Shown: positions 43,370-55,755, counted from the stretch's first letter. The stretch: DNA of 64,000 nucleotides from Myotis daubentonii (GCF_963259705.1 NC_081848.1:54149408-54213407); one strand, 5' to 3'. Notes: a model not told the origin generated them from the sequence alone. Program-made: numbers and translations.

Positions 43370-43800
43370 AAGAGTTTGATAGCTATGCTAATGACTTTTA
43401 TCTGTGAAAACATAACTAATAGCTTGGTTTACATTTGCGTACATTTATGAGCATAATTTTAGCACATAATTTTATTGCACAATAAAACATAATGCAGCAT
43501 TAGTTGGCTTCACACGCACAAAAAAAGGAATACCTTAGAGTGATCTGCACGTAAACCTTCATACCGCATTTATATGAGCGTATCATTTAAAATGTTGACC
43601 CGTTTGAATTAATGAAAGAGTTTCCCAGTTAACAATTAGCTGTATAAAGCCATTTCCTGTAGACATAATATTTGGGGGTGATGCTTATGATTCGCTGCAT
43701 AATTCATCGCAGCACTGATTGTTAAAGATTGTTTTTCAACGCTGTTATTCTTAGGGTTAAATTGGTTAGAATGAAGGTGATCCTTCTTACATTGCATGCA
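43370..43800. other. Strongest candidate conserved non-coding element
   Basis: About 430 bp of repeat-free AT-rich DNA with an octamer-like ATGCTAAT (43384-43391), many ATAATTTTA/TTAATGAA motifs, 'agttaacaattagctgtata' (43628-43647) and 'gctgcataattcatcgcagc' (43694-43713), which is a near-palindrome. Several CpGs persist in AT-rich context, which neutral DNA tends to lose. Typical of developmental enhancers. Cross-species conservation was not tested. Confidence 0.45.
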
Positions 43801-43809
43801 CAGGATTTC

Positions 43810-45385
43810 TCAGAGCCTCTGCAGTGTGGCTTCCATTTGAGGAGTGCAAAGACACTGACTAGACCAAATGGACTCTCTTCGGGCTTGAGGAGGACAGGAC
43901 TTGGCGATGGCATGGGGACACTCCTCTGCATAAGAGGTCTCCTGGAGTAGAGCCCAGAGATGGGGCTTAAGGAGCAGGGAAGGGTGGGACACCCAGACTG
44001 GAAGCTGGGTTGTAAGTGACTAAAGTGAAATAAGAAGATAGCAGTTGCTGGGGCACCGTGAAGGAGTGCATGACTTTGGCTGAAGGCAGAGTCAGAAAGA
44101 AGCCAGGAGTTTTGGCAATGCCCAAGACCAAACACAGCCAGTCCTTCCTAAGTTGCCCACAGGCAGCCCTGGCTGGACTGGGTGTATTGGGCAAGAGTCT
44201 TTCTTGGAAAGGCAGAAAAACAAGTCAAACTAGCTCAGGCAAAGATGGGATTTGTAGGATCACATGATGGGAAGGTCCAGGTGTGGTTTAGCATCAAACA
44301 CAGGGGAATCCAAATCTCTTTCTCCTCTCTCTCCCTTAATGGTTTTCCGTTGTGCTGGCAGCATTCTCTACTAGGGCCTCTCCCAGAGGTAGGAAAGATG
44401 GCCCTCGAGGCTTACATGATACCCACCACCCCTGGTCACAAATGAGTCCCTGAGAGTCCATCCCGCCCACATAAGGTGCTAGGGGGATGAGGTGTTCTGT
44501 CTGTGGAGAGAATGTTGACACCCTTGATCAATCTCCTCAGAAACACAGGAAGGGAGGCAAAGGGGCAAGAGGTAGCTGGCCAGGGCCTTACTCCCCCTCA
44601 CTCCCCACCCGCTGGTGTGAGGGTGGAGAGTGCAGCCGAGGTGCCGGGCTGGAGAAGGCACTGCAGAGGAGAGTGCACTGTGTCCAGAAGGGGCCAGAAA
44701 GCATGTTCGGCACAGATGACCTGGAGGGAGCCGAGCGGTTCACCCTGAGACTAAGAGAACTTAGGGATGATCACAGCCAGCACAGCAAACACCGGAAGCC
44801 TGCTTTCCCCCAACTTCAGATGGGGAAAAGGAGCAGTGGGTGAAGCTTCAGGCAAGAAAGCAGGTTTGGCTTAATATCTGGCCAATCCAAGGTCCCAAAG
44901 GCAGACAAAACCTAGCCAGGCTTCCCTGGGTTAGTGAGCTCCTTGAATAAATGCAAGCAGGTGGCAGGTCTGAGGTCCCCCTGCCAAGATGCTGTAGGGG
45001 TAAAACCAGAACAGGAAGAGAGAATGCTCTAGATGACGGTCTATGAGAAAAGCACAGGCAGGGGAGATGCCTGCTAACTGTGTCCTAAGCACAGGTATCT
45101 CCTGGTTGAAAAGATGAGGCTGAGATGCACATGTCTGAGCCCTCCACATATTGAAAACAAGTGGGCAAAAGGGATGTGGTGGGGAAAGGAGTGGACTTGG
45201 AGAAGTGGGTGAGCAAGTAGAACACTGGGAGGGGAACAACTTTCTCAGCTAAACAGGAACATTGAAAGTAAGCAGAAAAGAGACAGGATAACAACCCCAT
45301 TGTGACATTAATCACCTTCCCCAGGGGATCCTGGAGAGCGGGCTGGGAGAGAGCCGAGCCTGGCAGAAAGCAAGCTGGACCGGTG
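43810..45385. other. Unique non-coding DNA
   Basis: Short overlapping frames on both strands (for example 44487-44843 plus, 43722-44135 minus) without domains. No confident repeat. Confidence 0.45.
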
Positions 45386-45808
45386 TATCAGTTTCCTATG
45401 CCGCCGCAACTAATTATCACAAACCATGTGGCTTCACACAACAGGAATTTATTCTCACAGTTCTGGAGGCTAGAAGTGGAAAATCAAGGTGTTGGCAAGG
45501 CCACACTCGCTCTGGAGTCTTGAGGAGAGAATCCCCCTTGCGCCTCTGTCTGCTGGTGGTTGTCAGCTTTCCTTATGCCTACATGGCTCTGTCTCTGTCC
45601 CCTCTTCTCTGGCTGTCTCTTCCCTTTTTGGTCTCCTATAATGACACTTGTCATTGGATTTAGAGTCCACTAAGGTAACCCTGCATGATCTCTTTTTGAT
45701 ATTTTAACTTAATTCCACCTACAAAGACCCCTTTTCCAAATAAATTCCCACTCACAGGTTCTAGGGGGTGCGTATCTTTCGGAGGCCACCATTCAATCAC
45801 TGCAATAG
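45386..45808 (-). mobile_element. MaLR/MLT1-like solitary LTR, antisense
   Basis: Antisense LTR with 'tatcagtttcctatgccgcc', 'ggaatttattctcacagttc', 'tggaggctagaagtggaaaa', 'tcaaggtgttggcaaggcca', 'gacacttgtcattggattta' and 'tccaaataaattcccactca', ending '...attcaatcactgca'. It is a near full-length old LTR without internal sequence. It belongs to the same family as 7850-8190 in the opposite orientation. Confidence 0.7.
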
Positions 45809-45809
45809 G

Positions 45810-46620
45810 CAAGTGGCCAGACTTAAGAACATCACAAGAAGACGTCATGGGCGTGGCGGGAGGTGCTAGATGAGAAGAGGGAGCCTGACCTCGGGCAGAG
45901 CTAACCTGAGCTCCTGGCCTTTTCAGAAACTCAGAGCCTACAGTACCTGTCCAGCATGGGAATGAGTCAAGGCGGCTTGTGTGCTTGAACGCCCTTAGGA
46001 AAAGTAAGAAAATGCATGGGTGGCAAACAAATTTTGCAGACAGAAGTCACCCAGAAAATCCGAAGGTCTAGCTCCAGACTAGCCATGTAATGTTAGATAG
46101 CTATAACCTCTTAATCAAATATGAAATCTCATATATCTTCTGGTAAACCTGTCTATTTATAGTTCACATTACCCAAGAGTGTTTGGAAGTGATATATGTG
46201 CCATGACATTAATTACTTAGCCAATCCATGAGAAATCTTATGGAAAGGGGTGCCCACCTATACAATCAATAATCAATATGAACGTGGACAGTCACATTCT
46301 CCACATACTTGAGGGAGGGAGATCACCCTCAAACTTCCTTTTTTGTGGTAATTTGTTATGGCGATCATAAGAAATTAATACGCCGGTCCACTGTGCCTGA
46401 GGCGTATCTCCATCCATCCTGATAGTCAAGTCTCCTGTTGTATTACAGCCTACTTTGGGGGCCTAAATCAAACTTAAGGTTGTGCTCTCATCCTTGGCAT
46501 GGCCATTCCTATGGAGGCCACCATCATCACCATTTTCAATGAGCTCCCTTCATCCAAGTGCCATGGAGCCACTGAAAGCAGCAAAGGGAGCCTAGACTTG
46601 GGCCATGCCACTGCTTCATC
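45810..46620. other. Unassigned non-coding DNA
   Basis: No named repeat recognised. No gene evidence. Confidence 0.45.
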
Positions 46621-46624
46621 AGAC

Positions 46625-46745
46625 TGGCTCTCTGTGGTAGGTACTATTGTACCCACTTTACAAAGTAGAAGATGGAGGCTCTGAGAGGTGAATTGACTCT
46701 ACCTTCTCACAGCTAGTAAGTGGCAAAGCTGGGAGCTAAAACCAA
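46625..46745 (+). mobile_element. MIR SINE fragment, sense
   Basis: Phrases 'gtggtaggtactattgtacc', 'aggctctgagaggtgaattg' and 'cacagctagtaagtggcaaa'. Confidence 0.75.
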
Positions 46746-46749
46746 GTTT

Positions 46750-49515
46750 TTCTTATTTCAGTCTCCTTTCTGTCTTAGATTTGCTTACAGTACTGGATCC
46801 ATTAATAATTGCATGCTGGGCCGATGTCCTGGGACCCAAGTTGGTCTGCAGGTTCAGACTGTGTTGTCTCGTGGGTCTGCCATAGGCACATCTGTAAAGT
46901 GGTTGCTAAGAGAGGTTACTACAACAAATGTCACATAAAAGCAAGCAAGGAGAGGCAATGTAGTGAACTGCTCTTAGTAAGCTGGCTGATTTCAAAAGAT
47001 GAGAAACTTAGAGTATTTTCCTTAGTATCTAAAGAAAAGGGAGCCTGTGGAATGTATAAAAAGAATCTTTCCTGGAAGTCCAGGGGGGACCCCTTTTCTT
47101 TCCATACTTGACTCTGCAGGATTTAGGGCCAGCTGCGGTTTAAACATTCCTATCTTAATGGTATTCTAAAAGCTCCTTTGCCCTCATGGACCCCACAATC
47201 ACAAAGCGGTCCCCAATCTTCCCACTGCATTTATTATTTAGGGAACTGCCGTTTGGTCCCAAGTTATCCTGTCTTTACTTTTTCTTTTTTTCTTCCTTTC
47301 ACAATTTCTTGTCTTTGGTCCTCTGTTCAGCCAGCTCATCTTTGTAATTAACCTTTTTTGTGTGTCTCTGGTGGGATGCAGACCAGCTTTTTAGAGGCCT
47401 CTAATGACACCCACTTTGGCTCCTACTGTGCCCCAGGAGATAATGGCCTTGAAAGCTTTCTCAGCAGCACACAGAGCCTCCGCTGCCCGGCCCTCTGGGC
47501 CCCAGCACTGGCCAAGGTTTTGTATTAATAGATACTCAGTTTAGAAAAATAGACAAAGAAAGATGACTTAGCCTGTTGTGTCTAAAAGACACAGCACCAT
47601 ATAAGTGTCTTCCTGTCCCTAAAGCCAAATGTTCCCTAAGCTCAAGAGCACTTCTCTTAGACCCCCTGGGGAGTTACAGTTCAACCTTGCTTAACCAGAG
47701 TATTCAGGAAAGGGCAAAGGGGCAGGCAGAGAGGATTATAGGTAATTAGAAAGTTCTAGCTTACTGGAAGTGAACAAAAAATGCTCTCTCCTCTCACCCC
47801 CCCATCCCACCCCTACCCCCGCCAATCTACTAGTATATCTCAATCTATTTCTTGAAATGTTTTGTGAAATCACACATTTCCAGATTAGGGTGGGCTGATG
47901 AACATGACTATTGTTCCCATCTTAACTTCTTCAAGAAGGAGCAGTTGATTATTCTATATTCACGAGCACTGAGTTGGATTCCGTTAGCCTTGGCTCAAGT
48001 GATCTATTCTTTTGCATCTATTCTTATTCCTGTAAATCTAGAAAGAGCAAGAGCCATGTTTTATATTCATGTACCAAAAGCAGATGTTTGGGCTTCGCTA
48101 TTTTGGCTACAAAAATATTTGATTCCACATGTTGTGTCCTCCACTTGCTATTGGCTCAGACAAGGGCACAGGGAGGACAAACCATAGGCAAAGGGATGGG
48201 AAGGAGAGAGGAGATTTGGACTAGTCATACAGCAGATCAGTCCAGGGCCAGAAAGCCATTCTGGAACCCCAAGAGTGATTGTTCACAACTTTCTCTAGGG
48301 TTTGCTATGAATAATCATTATGAAGTCTTTTATCCCAGTCTTAATCAGTATTATCTGTAAAAAATAATTAACGTGAAACATAATGGACAATGAATAAAAA
48401 TAGAAATAGTAGCATATGGATATATACAATTTGACACAGGAAAATTGAAGTTGACAAAAGTAATGGCTAGAAAAGAAAACTCATTGAAGCCTAATTTATA
48501 ATCAATATAACTTGACAAGGATCAAACACTTACCCATAAGTCAGATCTCTATTACAAAGTTTTCATGGAAAAAGAGCTAATAAAAATAAGCATTATTTTA
48601 GTAATCTATAATTATCACCAAAAAAAATAGAGATGGTTTAATTAATAGCTTAACTATAAAAAAAAAATCAAGGATTTGAATTGGCCTAAGGCCTTTTGGG
48701 GCTGAAAATATTTTCACAGTAGAAATTAATCAGCGTTAGCATAATACTGATTTAAATATTTATATTCGAAATGCTTGGATCAAAATGGCAGATTTGAGCA
48801 TCCTTCACCTTATATATCTCCAGTTTTGCACAGGAACTCAGCCCATAGAAACTACATGCCTGTGCAGACCCATAGGATAAAGGAATATGACATTGTTCAA
48901 AGGAAGGGGGTAGATCTGTATGTACTGACATAGAGGAGTACCCATAACGATCTCCCAAGTGCCAATTGTCTTAATTAATTCGGTGAGTGTGGATGTGAGT
49001 CAGAGAGAGAGAGGCACAGCATGCCCGAGTCACTGATGTCAGAGCTCTCACAAATGCCATGGACAGGAGAAGAAGACCCTGACACAGACTGCATGGCCAC
49101 AGCAGCCAACAGCTGTTTCAGGAGCTGCTGGGTGACCATCCTAAGATCCTCTAAACAGGACCAGGGAGCTCTGCAGGATGGGGCGGAGCCAATGAAACAT
49201 GAGATACAACGACCACGGAGACACCATCTAGGTTCTCAGGCTAGAGAGACCCTGAAAACGGTCAGAATATGCTTGTAGAGTGTTTGGCCCATAGCAGGTG
49301 TTCAGCTAATAGTCTTGAATCCCACACTCATGGAACTTCCAAAGCAGATCCCAGCCAAAAGCCCATTCAGTTGGAGTGGCTAAGAGTAAACTGCACAGAA
49401 AGATTTTTTTGAGGAGCCTTGGTGAGCAGGAGGGTTATGAGTCTCTGGCTGTCCCTGTATGTATGGTTGGGAATGACCTCCATTATAAACCTGAGGCAGT
49501 TGCCAAGATTGGAAG
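46750..49515. other. Unassigned non-coding DNA
   Basis: Long stretch with no confident repeat or gene. 48360-48760 is strongly AT-rich with poly-A runs. 47790-47825 is C-rich. Frames up to 128 codons (47974-48360) have no domain features. Confidence 0.4.
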
Positions 49516-49516
49516 T

Positions 49517-49519
<3 letters not shown>

Positions 49520-49564
<45 letters not shown>
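49520..49564. repeat. (TG)n microsatellite
   Basis: About 22 TG units without interruption. The Cys-Val or His-Thr repeats in overlapping open frames (including a 177-codon minus-strand frame) are artefacts of this tract. Confidence 0.97.
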
Positions 49565-49565
<1 letters not shown>

Positions 49566-49569
49566 CAAG

Positions 49570-50285
49570 TTTACATAATTAGTGGGGGTGAGGGGGTTTA
49601 GAGAGAAAGGGTAAGGAAGATGGGGAATCAGGAGGAGCAAAGCAAGAGCCTTGAAGGCCAAACAAAATAGGAAGTGTGGGGCCCATCCATCCAACGGGAA
49701 GGCCATGTCCTGTCCTTTGAGATGTCTAGCCTGAGCTGGGAAGGAAGTAAAAGGAAGCTGGGGATTCCATTCAGTCTCGGGCCAGGCAGCTAATTGTTTC
49801 TGATACGTGCCAGAGTTCTGCCAATAATCGCTGGGCTTATGCTCACATTCAAAGTAAAAAAAAAAAAATGGTTTTCTAACATCTGTTCCCGATTTCTTTT
49901 TTATTTCAGGCAAGCTTCAGTCCTGTTATCTTTAGGCATTTGACACTAGTGATGAGAGCTGGCTGGGCTTTAAGAACGAAGCGGCTCACAGTGATCCCTC
50001 TGGAACAACCCCTGCTTCTAACTCTTAAGAAAGGGCTACTAAGCTGCTCTGCCCCCTGGACAGGCCAGGAAGGGCTCCCCCTGCAGGCAGGACTCTCGCC
50101 CATCCTCCAGCACCCACCCTGGAACCCTCAGTTCATGCCTCTGCTCCCATCAGCATGCAGGCCTTGCCCACCTCTAGTCTTTGGAAATCACCTTAACATG
50201 CTGTTGTCATCTCCTCCCATCTAGTCTCCCACGTTCCTCCAAAAGTCCCAGAGGCTTGTTTGCGAACTGCCATCTTGGTGCCTGG
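49570..50285. other. Unique non-coding DNA
   Basis: No named repeat and no supported gene. A run of A at 49857-49868 is the only simple sequence. Confidence 0.45.
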
Positions 50286-50289
50286 GGGT

Positions 50290-50592
50290 GCGACAGAACA
50301 GAAAGGTTCTGGGATTGAGCACGATCAGCCGAGCCTCTTCCTGGCTGCAGGTGGCCACTGCGAAGTTATTTACTTTGAGTCTCAGTTTCTCATCCTCAAA
50401 GTAGACGTAGTAGCTCCCTTCTTGCAATGATGGATGTCAAGGCCAGCGCAGTGCCTGAAATATAGCCCATGCTTAGTAAATATCACCCCCATCCCGCCAC
50501 GAGGGCAGCGATTCTCATCCATTTCATTCACTGATGTAGTCCCAGCACCTACACTGTTGTGGGGCACCTGGTGGTAGCTCAGTAAACACCCC
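50290..50592 (-). mobile_element. MIR (antisense) followed by an L2 3' end
   Basis: MIR phrases 'actttgagtctcagtttctc' and 'agcgcagtgcctgaaatata' (50290-50485, minus). Then L2 in sense: 'tgatgtagtcccagcaccta' and 'ggtagctcagtaaacacccc' (50530-50592). Confidence 0.6.
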
Positions 50593-50599
50593 CTGAAGG

Positions 50600-51255
50600 A
50601 TTTGGGGGACATTTTAACTAGCTGCCATAGAAGCCATCTTCATTCAAACTCTCCATCTCCTGTTTTACCTACAAAATTATTCTAGTGCCCCTTCCTATAA
50701 AGAGACCCAAACCTGCTCAAATATTAATGCATTTCACTCCTTCCCTTCAAAGCCAACCTCCTGCACCAAGTGGTCCCTGCTTTCTGCTTCCTCTCCCTGC
50801 ACACTCGCCCTACTTCTTTTAAAAATGAAGAAACCGAGGCTAGAGAGGTCAGTGGCAGACTCAGTGAATAGAGAAGCAGGGACATGGACCAGTTTGTTCA
50901 GGTTCTAGTGCTGCTGTTTTCCACCACTGTCCTGCCCTTCTGTCCTGTGGTTCCTGAAACCACCTCCCAGGACCTGCTGGTCCCCAGCTCCTCAGTGTCA
51001 GCCCCTCAGGGGGAGGAGTCACACTACCCAGTCTCCCTCCTCCAAGTCCTCCCCTCCCTCACTCCCCTGGCTGACTCGATCTCACCTAAAGCGTTCCCGG
51101 GGATTTCTATAATAATTAGTCACATCTCTTTTCTTCCTCCGAGTTACAGCCCATTAAGAAATAGGATGCTGGAGGCAGGCAGATGGTGTGCTAGTTTGGA
51201 TAATTCAGTAAATAGTCACAGTCCTCTGGGCTCCCCGGAGTGGGCAGAGCAGATT
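50600..51255. other. Unique non-coding DNA
   Basis: Contains a 128-codon plus-strand frame (50884-51270) without domains. A short MIR-like piece, 'tgaagaaaccgaggctagag', is near 50826. Nothing else was recognised. Confidence 0.45.
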
Positions 51256-51259
51256 TCCC

Positions 51260-51565
51260 TGGTCCACTGAGGTTGGGCTTGGCCACATGGCTGGCTTTGG
51301 CTGCAAATGTGACACAAGAAGAGACCTTCATGTGCCGAGCAGCTTGGCTGGGCTTTTGTGCTTCTGCCATCACCATGGCTCTTGCTCTGGGTGGTCCACT
51401 GGCCCCGGAGGAAGGAAAAGTACAGGGAACAGACCTTCACCCAAACCAAAGCCTTGGGGCCGATCCCAACACCCAAAAGGAGCAAGAAGAAAGTGTTATT
51501 TTAAACCACTAAGTTAGAGGGTTTGCAGCTTTCTTATAGCAACACATAAGAGAGACAGATGGGGA
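51260..51565 (+). mobile_element. Old LTR-like repeat, sense
   Basis: Phrases 'ggcttggccacatggctggc', 'tgtgccgagcagcttggctg' and 'ttaaaccactaagttagagg', ending 'cttatagcaacacataagag', resemble the 3' half of an old ERVL/MaLR-type LTR. The subfamily is uncertain. Confidence 0.5.
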
Positions 51566-52149
51566 TCCAAAAACCAGATTCCTAACTGATAAGGCTGACT
51601 GGGTAATCCTGACATCCTCCCCCACAGCCCAAACTGCCTCCAGCCACACTCATCACTCATGACTGTGCCTGGAGAGGTGGCACCGAGCCATCACATCCAA
51701 ACCTGCAGCTGCCCGTCCAGCCTAGAGAAATGTAAGATGCCGTGCGTTTGAGTCTTCAGGTAACTGAAGGCTCAGACCCCTTACGTTTCCACCTTTGTTC
51801 CTGGAAACCTTTGTGAAACGTGATCATCCACTTCCATGACTCAGCATGGCCAAGGCCACGGTGTCAGGGCTGGAATGAATGTCAGGGTGGGGGGCAGGCA
51901 GTGGTGGGGCTGTGCTGGCCCTGGCACCCCTCCTGGGTGCCTCTCCAGTTACTGCTTTTTTTATGAATGCTCCCTTCCTCGACTCCCAGGTCTCAACTTG
52001 ATTTGTGATCACTGACTTGCAACCCAGAGGTAAGCACAGAGAAAAAATAAAAGAGCAAATCACTAAGGACTGCACTATTCAGCTTCTAGTACTCTGAGGT
52101 TTTTCTGTAAAAGCAATAAAAAGAATCCCCTTCTATGTCACTGAGCTGT

Positions 52150-52335
52150 GGTCAGGAGCTTCTGGCTTCTGAGGGTGCCCTCTGTGACCCCAGGCAGGTC
52201 ACCTCGCCTCCTAGCTTCTCTCTGCTCCTCCACCGTATGAGGGTGGTGACGTTCCCCTGGCTCCCCTGCAGAGCTGTGGTGAGCTGCAAATGACATCAAG
52301 TCAAGATGTGGAAGCACTTGGAAAATCACCACAAA
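52150..52335 (-). mobile_element. MIR SINE, antisense
   Basis: Phrases 'ctgtgaccccaggcaggtca', 'ctctgctcctccaccgtatg' and 'gatgtggaagcacttggaaa'. Confidence 0.6.
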
Positions 52336-52540
52336 CTCCAGACGCAAAACGGTAAAACAGTTCTCACCTCTGGCCACCATGGGCTCCCTTTAGAAGTCAA
52401 CAAACTTGAAGTTTCACTGGACTGTACTTTTTGAATAAGAATGTCCATCCTATTCCTCATTCTTCTTAAAAGAACTGCTTTTGCTATTGTTGGGATGTTC
52501 AGAAGACACAGGCTTTGGGAGGCCAAGAAATGTGGACCCA

Positions 52541-52740
52541 CCCAGCTGGTGTGGCTCAGTGGTTGAGCATAGACCCCTGCACCAGGAGGCTGCCTGTTCA
52601 ATTCCCAGTCAGGGCACCTGCCTGGGTTGCAGGCTCCATCCCCAGGAGGGGGTATGCAGGAGGCAGCCAATTGATGTTTCAATCTCTCTATCCCTCTCCT
52701 ATCTCTAAAAAAGTCAATAAAAACATATTTAAAAAGAAAA
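52541..52740 (+). mobile_element. Ves SINE, sense
   Basis: The head 'cccagctggtgtggctcagt' carries A-box TGGCTCAGTGG and B-box-like GTTCAATTCCC, then 'caggaggcagccaattgatg', a CT-rich stretch and an A-rich tail. The target duplication is AAATGTGGACCCA (52528-52540) versus AAATGTGGATCCA (52741-52753), with one mismatch. Confidence 0.93.
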
Positions 52741-52759
52741 AAATGTGGATCCAAAACCT

Positions 52760-52890
52760 GGTTCCAAAACCTAGTTCAAGTCCTAATAAGCTATGTGACT
52801 GTAAGTCAGATATTTCACTGAGCCTGAACTTGCTCATCTGTAAAACGGGTGTACTAATAAATGTCCCTTTGGATTACTGTGAAGGTCAAT
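52760..52890 (-). mobile_element. MIR SINE, antisense
   Basis: Phrases 'ctagttcaagtcctaataag', 'ctatgtgactgtaagtcaga' and 'cttgctcatctgtaaaacgg'. It lies immediately right of the Ves target site, so the SINE may have entered its edge. Confidence 0.75.
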
Positions 52891-53299
52891 AGTCTCAGAT
52901 CTCATTATTCTCATGTTCATGCACTTGTTGGGGCCTATTGTGTAGAAAGGCTCTGACCTTGACGTTGTGCACGGTCAGGATGAGGCAGCGGTGAGGCCAC
53001 CTGCACTGTTTTCCCAGGAATCTCTGCTTTCTCTCTCTCACAGCGCCTTTGAGGATCAGGAAGTTGCACGGCTCTCCTCAGCAGTGGAGGCTGAAAGGAG
53101 AAAGTGGCAAGAGAAAGTGATGGGTGGAAGGAACCAAGACTCCCAGGTGCCTCCCAGTTTCCAGAAAGCTCGCAAGCTCCCCAGGGTCCGGGGAAGATGA
53201 GGTGCGTAACCGGCTGCTGGGGTGCAGTCATAGTCAGAGAAGGAGCCCTGTGAGAAGCCCAGCCTGTGGGGAACAATGAGAAGTGAACGCAAGGACTCA

Positions 53300-53830
53300 T
53301 TGCCCTTCGTTAGTGACAACTTTGGCAGCGACCTTTCCAGGCCCCCGGGAAGCCTTTGCAGACCGCGGCTTCCACCCAGAAGCACATCATCATTTACATG
53401 AATGAAAATGAGTGCAAACAGATTGTCGGGATGTCTGTTAACATCACCTCTTTTTTCTTTCAAGGAATCCCCTCCGTAATTACATTTTGCCTGTCAGTTC
53501 ATAAATTTTTCTTATTACAAACTGGCCATTATTGATTGCTTTTTAAAAGTACTAAAAGTGAGCCCAAAGCAGTAGATCTCTCCGCAAATTCAAAACATAC
53601 TATCTTCCGTCCCGATCGCTGGAGAGGAGCGCGGGGGGAAGTCTCCGCGTTCCTTGTGGACTCTGAGCAGAGGCAGGCCTGCCATACGTTTCGGTTTAGA
53701 GACTTGGCTTGGAGGGCTGCATGTTTTAAGCCACAATGAAAATAATAAATAAAGGATAAACTTATTTGGCAAATGCTGACACTTTGCAAGCCAACATCCT
53801 GTCATTGTTCTTTAGCTGGGCCCTGCTGCT
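53300..53830. other. Candidate conserved non-coding element
   Basis: A repeat-free block with 'ccccgggaagcctttgcag', 'aagcacatcatcatttacat', 'ctccgtaattacattttgcc', 'tggccattattgattgc', 'cgtcccgatcgctggag' and 'gaaaataataaataaagga'. The unusual CpG retention (53600-53660) beside AT-rich homeodomain-type sites suggests constraint. Overlapping frames on both strands argue against coding. Confidence 0.4.
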
Positions 53831-53987
53831 CCCAGGGTTCTTTTTGGGTTTTGGCGTTTATGAGCAAACATGATGAGCAGGGAGAGAGGCCGTGGGGCCT
53901 GGGGCGGGATCATAAAGACTTGCAGTCAAAGTTTTTAAGTAACCAGTAGGTCGTTTTCCCAAATCCTTTTAAAATGAGATGCTGTGG

Positions 53988-54202
53988 CTCTAATCAGTTT
54001 GGCTCAGTGGGTAGAGTGTCAGCCTGTGGACTGAAGGGTCCCAGTTTCGATTCCTGTAAAGAGCACATACCTCGGTTGCAGGCTTCTCCCCAGCCAGGGC
54101 CCTGATCAGGGCATATGCAGGAGGCAACCAATCGATGTGTTTCTCTCACATCAATGTTTCTCTCACTCTTTTCCTCTCTTCCACTCTCTAAAAATGAAAA
54201 AT
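53988..54202 (+). mobile_element. Ves SINE, sense
   Basis: The head 'ctctaatcagtttggctcag' carries A-box TGGCTCAGTGG and B-box TTTCGATTCC. The tail is 'aaaaatgaaaaat'. The target duplication AAAATGAGATGCTGTGG (53971-53987) versus AAAATGAAATGCTATGG (54203-54219) has two mismatches, so it is an older copy. The middle carries an extra 'ccagggccctgatcagggc' segment. Confidence 0.92.
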
Positions 54203-54539
54203 AAAATGAAATGCTATGGTTTTATATTTCGGCCTATCTGGTTAAAATGAGAAAAGAGCAAAATTTCAAGAGAGTTCTGGGGAAAGAATGGGTATTCTCC
54301 TTTAGAGTTTGAGAGAAGTTTCTAGAACCTATACTGGTCACAGGGGATGTGTCAGCACAGATGCTTAGATTCCTGGCCTCTGCTTGGGTTGGAAGGTCTG
54401 ACCAGGTGCCCCCAGTCCCTTCAGCCCAGCACCCTGAACACACAGTCACGTGAAAAATCAGCACAGGCTGCCTACCCCCAAACCCACTGCTCTAACCTGC
54501 CCCTGTGGAAAATGGACAGGGGGAGGGAGAGCAAATGAA

Positions 54540-55000
54540 AACCTGAACGTGTATGATCAGTTCCTGATTCGGGCTGGCTGGAAGCAAGTAATCAAAGCAA
54601 GCCACAACGTGGTCTAGGTCGGGCCGCCAATCTGGGCCGGCTCACTCACTCAACGCAGGCAGCAGCTACTGATCTGGCCGGGAAACAATGCCCCATTCAG
54701 CTCTCAGTATCTGTTCTTAATATCAAGACACAAAACTGGGGACCCCATTGGTGAGGAAGCAAAGCCCGGGCCAGGAGTGCAATTACACCTCAGCCAACCA
54801 AGGGAACAAAACGGGAGACATAAAAACATTCTTAAAGTGGAAATAATTGAAGGGCCTCTAACTATCTTCGCGGCGCGCTTGGCCACACTTGGGATTAGGA
54901 AGCAGTATTTTATGTTAGGCAGCAGGGTTTTGGTTTGGTGTGCACGCATTTTTCTTTTTAGCCCTGGATCTGAAGAGAGGACTGCATTGTGTCAAAGTGT
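54540..55000. other. Candidate conserved non-coding element
   Basis: A repeat-free block with 'gtaatcaaagcaagccacaa', 'aggagtgcaattacacctc', 'gtggaaataattgaagggcc' and 'atcttcgcggcgcgcttggc'. It mixes CpG-containing and AT-rich segments without repeat character. Confidence 0.35.
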
Positions 55001-55544
55001 GGCGCTGACCCCTCGCGCCCCCGGCGGGGCAGGGCACCCCCAGCATTTGGGGAGGAGACAGGAGAGGCCGTGATGAAACAGATCTAGTCGGTGCCTTGTC
55101 TTGGCAGCTTTGAAGCGCACCGCCGCCCCACGCCTGTAGATGCCCCCTCCCAGGCCTGGTTTATGGGAGAGGGCTGCCTCTGAGCAGAACCCAGGAGACA
55201 GGCCCAGGCCAGGACACAAAGACTTTGGCCGTGGGCCCCGCAGTAGGGTGGGGCTGGAACTGGGACACCCTCTGTTTTCTGTCAGCTCCCAGATAAGATG
55301 AGAAAAGGTCAGCCCTGCTGAGAGGAGCTGGTAATCCCAGCAGAATCCCTCAGTCAGCCCTCACGTTGGCCTCCAGGCCATAAATCTGCATCTCCTGAGA
55401 AGCAGCCCTATTCTGCCCAGCCCACAGGGCTCCCCACTTGACTTCTGAGCGACTTCTCTGTGTTGGGCACTGGGGTCAGAGGCGATGAACAAGACAGGGC
55501 TGCAGAGGAGCTGAGTGGAAAGAGATGGTGATGGTGACAGAAAT

Positions 55545-55755
55545 AAAGGAGAGAACTAACATTTATAAAGGACTCACCCTGAGAGCTTTGTGACTAAATA
55601 ACTCCTTTAATCCTCAGCCCTGTGCTATAGCACCATCCGAAGTTTACAGATGATGAAACCAAGGCACAGAGAAGTCAAATAACTTGCACAGGGTCACGCA
55701 GGCAGAGACAAGCTTCAAACCCAGAAGATCCAGCTCTAGGATCCATGTTCTTAAC
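55545..55755 (+). mobile_element. MIR SINE, sense
   Basis: Phrases 'ctaacatttataaaggactc', 'taactcctttaatcctcagc', 'tttacagatgatgaaaccaa' and 'ggcacagagaagtcaaataa', ending 'aggatccatgttcttaacca'. Near full length. Confidence 0.8.

Noticed and set aside
49380..49913. 177-codon minus-strand open frame
   Set aside because: It runs through the TG microsatellite (read as His-Thr repeats) and unique DNA. There is no domain, no splice context and no homology that I recognise.
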